DNA of 64,000 nt, taken from NCBI GenBank assembly GCA_934352055.1, contig CAKRJY010000008.1, positions 1-64,000 on the forward strand, read 5' to 3'. The DNA comes from an uncultured Lachnospiraceae bacterium (GTDB taxonomy: Bacteria > Bacillota > Clostridia > Lachnospirales > Lachnospiraceae). Each line of letters begins with the position of its first letter. The first letter of the stretch is position 1. The notes beneath the pieces were generated by a model. That model searched no databases, was not told the DNA's origin, and worked only from the letters and a program-made list of their open reading frames with translations. Of the stretch, positions 60,818-64,000 are shown in pieces. The position numbers and the translations under genes were made by a program.

Positions 60818-61801
60818 TTAATAAAATCCCAAATATCTTCCTATCTTTTTCCCGGATATATACTGTCCTACTTTGACCGCCACATAACTAATGGCAAAAA
60901 CAACAAATGTGCTGATAGGAAACGCAAGAGCCTTCCCGTGTTTGAACAAATACAAAAATAAAGGATGTATCAGATATATGCCAAAAGAACTGTTGCCTAC
61001 ATCAAGCATAACTGTCTCGATCCGTCTCAACCTCCGGGAAATCTGCTCTTGGGGCTTCTCATGTGTGATATACACATATATAAGTATGCAAACATACAAG
61101 GTCACAAGCATAGCAGATAACTTGACCTGAGTCGTCGAAAGATCCTCCCTGCCAAAAGATAACCAAAATCTCCCCTCACAGATTTCCAAAAGAATAGCGA
61201 AAGCGAGTGCTATCCCTAATTTCCAATAGGAAATCTTGTGTGTGAATTTCTGCTTTCTGAGAATCATCCCCAAATAAAAGAAACTGATCCAGACAAGACA
61301 GTTATTGATATTATTCGGATATATGAGATAATGCCCTGTCAAAGCCCAGATGGTCTCCCCGGCGATTGCTATAGGCGATACCAGAAAGATACTCCAGACT
61401 GCTCTTGTTTCTATAATCTTTAATAAAAGGGGTGTCAGCAGAGTAATCTGCAAATACACAAAAATATAATAATAAATACTGCTCTGGCGAAAAGTCAAAA
61501 GATGGATCCAGAACTTACTATAATTGCCATAGACAAGGCAAAGAATCATAGACCATGCCACATAGGGAATCAGCACCCGCAGGATCCTCTTTTTGTAAAA
61601 GACTTTGATATCCCTTATCTCCGGTGTCAAAAAGCCCGATAAAAACAAAAATGTCCCCACCCCGAAATTCATAAAAGGGCGCAGATATATCTCATAAGGA
61701 TTGCCACCGACTGTATGTATGGCTATAACAGAAAATATGGCTATGGCACGCACGATCTGTATTCTGTTTTTCATTTTCTGCGTTAAAACTATCGCTTCCA
61801 A
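60818..61801 (-). CDS. Membrane acyltransferase (acyltransferase 3 family)
   Basis: 327 residues with about ten membrane segments. The family start (IVRAIAIFSVIAIHTVGGNP) carries the His used in acyl transfer, and FMNFGVGTFLFLSGFLT follows. Such proteins O-acetylate or O-acylate surface polysaccharides. It overlaps the end of the next acyltransferase gene by 13 bp, so the two are coupled. Confidence 0.9.
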   Translation of the reverse strand: MEAIVLTQKMKNRIQIVRAIAIFSVIAIHTVGGNPYEIYLRPFMNFGVGTFLFLSGFLTPEIRDIKVFYKKRILRVLIPYVAWSMILCLVYGNYSKFWIHLLTFRQSSIYYYIFVYLQITLLTPLLLKIIETRAVWSIFLVSPIAIAGETIWALTGHYLIYPNNINNCLVWISFFYLGMILRKQKFTHKISYWKLGIALAFAILLEICEGRFWLSFGREDLSTTQVKLSAMLVTLYVCILIYVYITHEKPQEQISRRLRRIETVMLDVGNSSFGIYLIHPLFLYLFKHGKALAFPISTFVVFAISYVAVKVGQYISGKKIGRYLGFY

Positions 61802-62820
61802 TTCTTTCTACAACCTTTTATTCTGTCACAAATCAGCACAAGACCAAGGATCATCCCCACCTGCATGAGAAACATAACCACAATAGAATTTATCCCCCAG
61901 CCTCTGCATACCGCCTTCCAGTCACAAAATTGCCGAAAGAGATTTGCAAAACATAAGATTTCCAATGTATGTTGTCCGCACCAGATCAAACCGGCTCCCA
62001 CAAGCGGAATCTTCTCGACATAATAACTGCACCAAATGACCACATAAGTTCCGGCAACCGCAGCAAGAATACATAAAGGAAATCCCTGATATATACGATT
62101 TGCCATCACAAGCGCACCATAGCTTATGCCAAGCATCCACAACAGAGCCATCCCTGCAAGCAAACTGATACCAGCCATGCTAAGTCTATGTAACCGGTCC
62201 CATGGAAGTCGTTTTGCAAGGTCGCCGACCGCGATAAAAAATGTCGCCATCATACCCTGATCCAGATAGTAAAAATTATCACTTCCGTACCTCTGTGACA
62301 GGAAATAACCTCCAAAAAAGACCAATATCACAGCCACTGCCCGCCAGATCCGATTCGAGAAGATCTGCCGGATGCCTGTATAGAGCAGGATGGATACAAA
62401 CAAAGCCAAAAGAAACCATAAAAGCCAGATATCCCTTGCCATACATGTATCTATAACTTTTTGAAGCAGATAATTTCCCGTTGCCTGCCATGTGGCATGC
62501 AGATAGAACTTTGCTTTGAAAAATCCTACGACCAGAACCAGAAGAGAAAATCTGATATAGGGAAGCAGCAGCCCCTTGCTTTTCTTCTTCAGCGTATCTA
62601 TCCATGTTTCCTCTTTTAGCAGATACCCACTGATCAGAAAAAATAAGGGCATATGAAAAGAAGTGATGATCTTGCCACGTCCCAAGATATGATCAAATAT
62701 CATCAACAGTATTGCTAATCCTTTAGCAACATCCAGTGTTAAATTGCGCTTGTTATCTTTTATTACAAACAAATCGTCCGTATCGTTCCCTTCGTCTTGG
62801 TTCTTCTGGTTTGTATCCAT
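61789..62820 (-). CDS. Membrane acyltransferase-like protein
   Basis: 343 residues, with about ten hydrophobic segments. The start LDVAKGLAILLMIFDHILGR and FHMPLFFLISGYLL match the acyltransferase 3 pattern, here with Asp-His. The first 25 residues are charged and overlap the Fic gene by 58 bp; a TTG at 62772 would shorten but not remove this. Probably modifies a surface glycan together with its downstream partner. Confidence 0.87.
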   Translation of the reverse strand: MDTNQKNQDEGNDTDDLFVIKDNKRNLTLDVAKGLAILLMIFDHILGRGKIITSFHMPLFFLISGYLLKEETWIDTLKKKSKGLLLPYIRFSLLVLVVGFFKAKFYLHATWQATGNYLLQKVIDTCMARDIWLLWFLLALFVSILLYTGIRQIFSNRIWRAVAVILVFFGGYFLSQRYGSDNFYYLDQGMMATFFIAVGDLAKRLPWDRLHRLSMAGISLLAGMALLWMLGISYGALVMANRIYQGFPLCILAAVAGTYVVIWCSYYVEKIPLVGAGLIWCGQHTLEILCFANLFRQFCDWKAVCRGWGINSIVVMFLMQVGMILGLVLICDRIKGCRKNWKR

Positions 62821-63560
62821 GTTTTTTCTGTCTGTTCCTGCAAAAACTGTACAAACGCGTCCATCTTCTCTGTTTTGTCAAATACAAGCAGGCACTCATA
62901 ATAAGTTTCTTTATCTTCGTCAAAAATAACTGTTGGTGGTAGTCCATGTGTCATTAAGAAATAATTCAAAAGTGTACGCCCCACTCTACCGTTACCATCG
63001 GCAAAAGGATGAATATTTTCAAAATTCAAATGAAAATAAGCTGCTTTCGTCAATAATCTCTGTGCTGATGCAACCGTTCCGTCAAAGAATTCTGCCTCTT
63101 CTATTTCCCTGCAAATAAACTCCACTTCCGCTTCCACATCTTCCGGTGGCAGTCCTGCATCAAGCCCAACACCATAAAATCCCTTCTTGAACTGCCCCGG
63201 GCGTTCTCCCTTAGCCCAGCGGGTTTCATCATAACATCCATAACAAAGTCGTTCATGAATTTGACAAACCAAATCTGGTGTCACCTTCTCCCGCTCGACA
63301 ATTTTGCTCTTTAACCATTCATAACAAACCTTCTGATTTTGTGTTTCAAATAAATGACGCAATTCTCCTGTGTAGTTTGTCACTTTTCCATTTTCAAATA
63401 TTTCTCTTGTCTGATGCATCGAAACGCCCGCATCTTCAATTGCATTGGAGTGATAGGCAAAAAGGATACGATAATTATCTAATGCTGCATCTAAATCCTG
63501 TTCAGTTTTTATGTTGCGTTCTGTCCATGTATGTGCGATGTGCATATAATCCGGTCGCAT
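62763..63560 (-). CDS. Fic family protein (AMPylase type)
   Basis: 265 residues. The complete Fic motif IHPFADGNGRVGRTLLNYFL supports nucleotide transfer to a protein Ser/Thr/Tyr. An N-terminal segment FAYHSNAIEDAGVSMHQTRE resembles the inhibitory helix motif of class II Fic proteins (SxxxE). C-terminal tail basic. The target is unknown. It sits upstream of two acyltransferase genes with a 58-bp overlap. Confidence 0.93.
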   Translation of the reverse strand: MRPDYMHIAHTWTERNIKTEQDLDAALDNYRILFAYHSNAIEDAGVSMHQTREIFENGKVTNYTGELRHLFETQNQKVCYEWLKSKIVEREKVTPDLVCQIHERLCYGCYDETRWAKGERPGQFKKGFYGVGLDAGLPPEDVEAEVEFICREIEEAEFFDGTVASAQRLLTKAAYFHLNFENIHPFADGNGRVGRTLLNYFLMTHGLPPTVIFDEDKETYYECLLVFDKTEKMDAFVQFLQEQTEKTWIQTRRTKTKGTIRTICL

Positions 63561-63610
63561 AGAAACTCCTTTCTGGCATTAATTGTTTATATATGTGAAG
63601 AATTTCTGTC

Positions 63611-64000
63611 CTATGCCACTTTCTGTTCTTCCGAACTATTTGCTATATCTCTCCATGTCATAGTTAAAACAAATGGCAAAGAAAGTAATAAGTAAAAACT
63701 ATAACGATAGATCATAGATGCTGGACTTGCAATCATCATACATCCCCAACACAAATACAGTGGTAGAAACGTTAACATTAATTTATATCGCTTGTTTTTC
63801 CAAACAATACATGTGCACAAATTTAAAAGTAAAAACATAATTCCTGGCGTAAGCCACAGGTTCCATTCGCAAGCATCTTCATAAAATCCTTGAAGCAACT
63901 CCGTCAATTCATTCGGCAATAAAGAATGATTTTTCAGGGATATGCTTGCCAGATATGTTGCTTCCGAACTATCTTCCCCCGTATTATTATTTATCTTAAG
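63611..64000 (-). CDS. C-terminal part of a polytopic membrane protein (partial)
   Basis: The frame is open from the window edge to the stop at 63611, so the N-terminus lies beyond base 64000. About 130 residues: an extracytoplasmic stretch (GEDSSEATYLASISLKNHSL), then three hydrophobic segments (LTPGIMFLLLNLCTCIVW; LMLTFLPLYLCWGCMMIASP; FYLLLSLPFVLTMTW). The SPASMIYRYSFYLLLSLPF pattern resembles C-termini of large GT-C or DUF6020-type membrane proteins; a firm family cannot be named from this piece. Confidence 0.7.
   Translation of the reverse strand, partial: LKINNNTGEDSSEATYLASISLKNHSLLPNELTELLQGFYEDACEWNLWLTPGIMFLLLNLCTCIVWKNKRYKLMLTFLPLYLCWGCMMIASPASMIYRYSFYLLLSLPFVLTMTWRDIANSSEEQKVA

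Noticed and set aside
63611..63919. A complete 102-residue protein starting at 63919
   Set aside because: The supposed start is a TTG inside a frame that stays open to base 64000, so this is the tail of a longer gene cut by the window edge.
1..64000. tRNA, rRNA, CRISPR arrays, prophage or integrase genes
   Set aside because: None were found on reading the intergenic regions and coding frames; nearly all sequence is accounted for by genes and short regulatory gaps.

Overview
The window looks like a chromosomal segment of a motile, glycan-using gut Firmicute of the Lachnospiraceae type. Base composition is moderately AT-rich, ribosome binding sites are strong (AGGAGG-like), and several small families typical of that group are present (DUF6145, DUF6240, DUF5702 and DUF6382-FHA-like proteins). 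I cannot name a genus. No rRNA, tRNA, CRISPR array, prophage or transposase was seen. Nearly every gene lies on the minus strand; only glgP, murG and a DUF2508 gene are on the plus strand.

Layout (minus-strand genes read from high to low coordinates). 1-2364: greA-lysS, with lysS running off the window edge and carrying the start of a C-terminal tRNA-binding domain. 2363-11725: an alpha-glucan locus with a maltodextrin-type ABC importer, malQ, LacI and AraC regulators and a divergent glycogen/maltodextrin phosphorylase. 11724-18143: a seven-gene housekeeping operon (argF, birA, DUF6145, coaX, two HD-GYP-type membrane proteins, dusB). 18164-23787: an SPFH protein, a cell-wall hydrolase, murG, a HIT protein and a flavodoxin/SCP2-like fusion. 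23821-32966: a complete Tad (type IVc) pilus operon. It contains a 192-bp segment bounded by 23-bp inverted repeats that covers the start of a TadE-like gene. 33282-39896: a flagellar islet (fliS, flagellin, a DUF6240 protein, a LysM membrane protein) with sigma-28-like promoters. It lies between recR and a DUF2508 gene, which are normally neighbours. 40005-43640: pfkA-dnaX-ybaB-recR, where dnaX carries an in-frame A8G slippery site predicted to give a 419-residue gamma form. 43686-54240: a CUT2 sugar ABC transporter with two binding proteins, a tocopherol-cyclase-like protein and a YesM/YesN two-component system. 54243-60715: sugar-nucleotide genes (XRE regulator, a three-domain GMP/PMI-II/PMI-I fusion, manC, phosphohexomutase, GT2 glycosyltransferase). 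60818-64000: two membrane acyltransferases, a Fic protein and the C-terminus of a polytopic membrane protein.

Together the genes describe a cell that imports and phosphorolyses alpha-glucans, senses and imports a second sugar, makes GDP-mannose for surface glycans, and builds both flagella and Tad pili. The observations most worth testing are the possible invertible or RNA switch in the Tad operon (26366-26557), the dnaX slippery site (41329-41337), the GMP/PMI/PMI fusion, and the intact/degenerate tandem HD-GYP pair.
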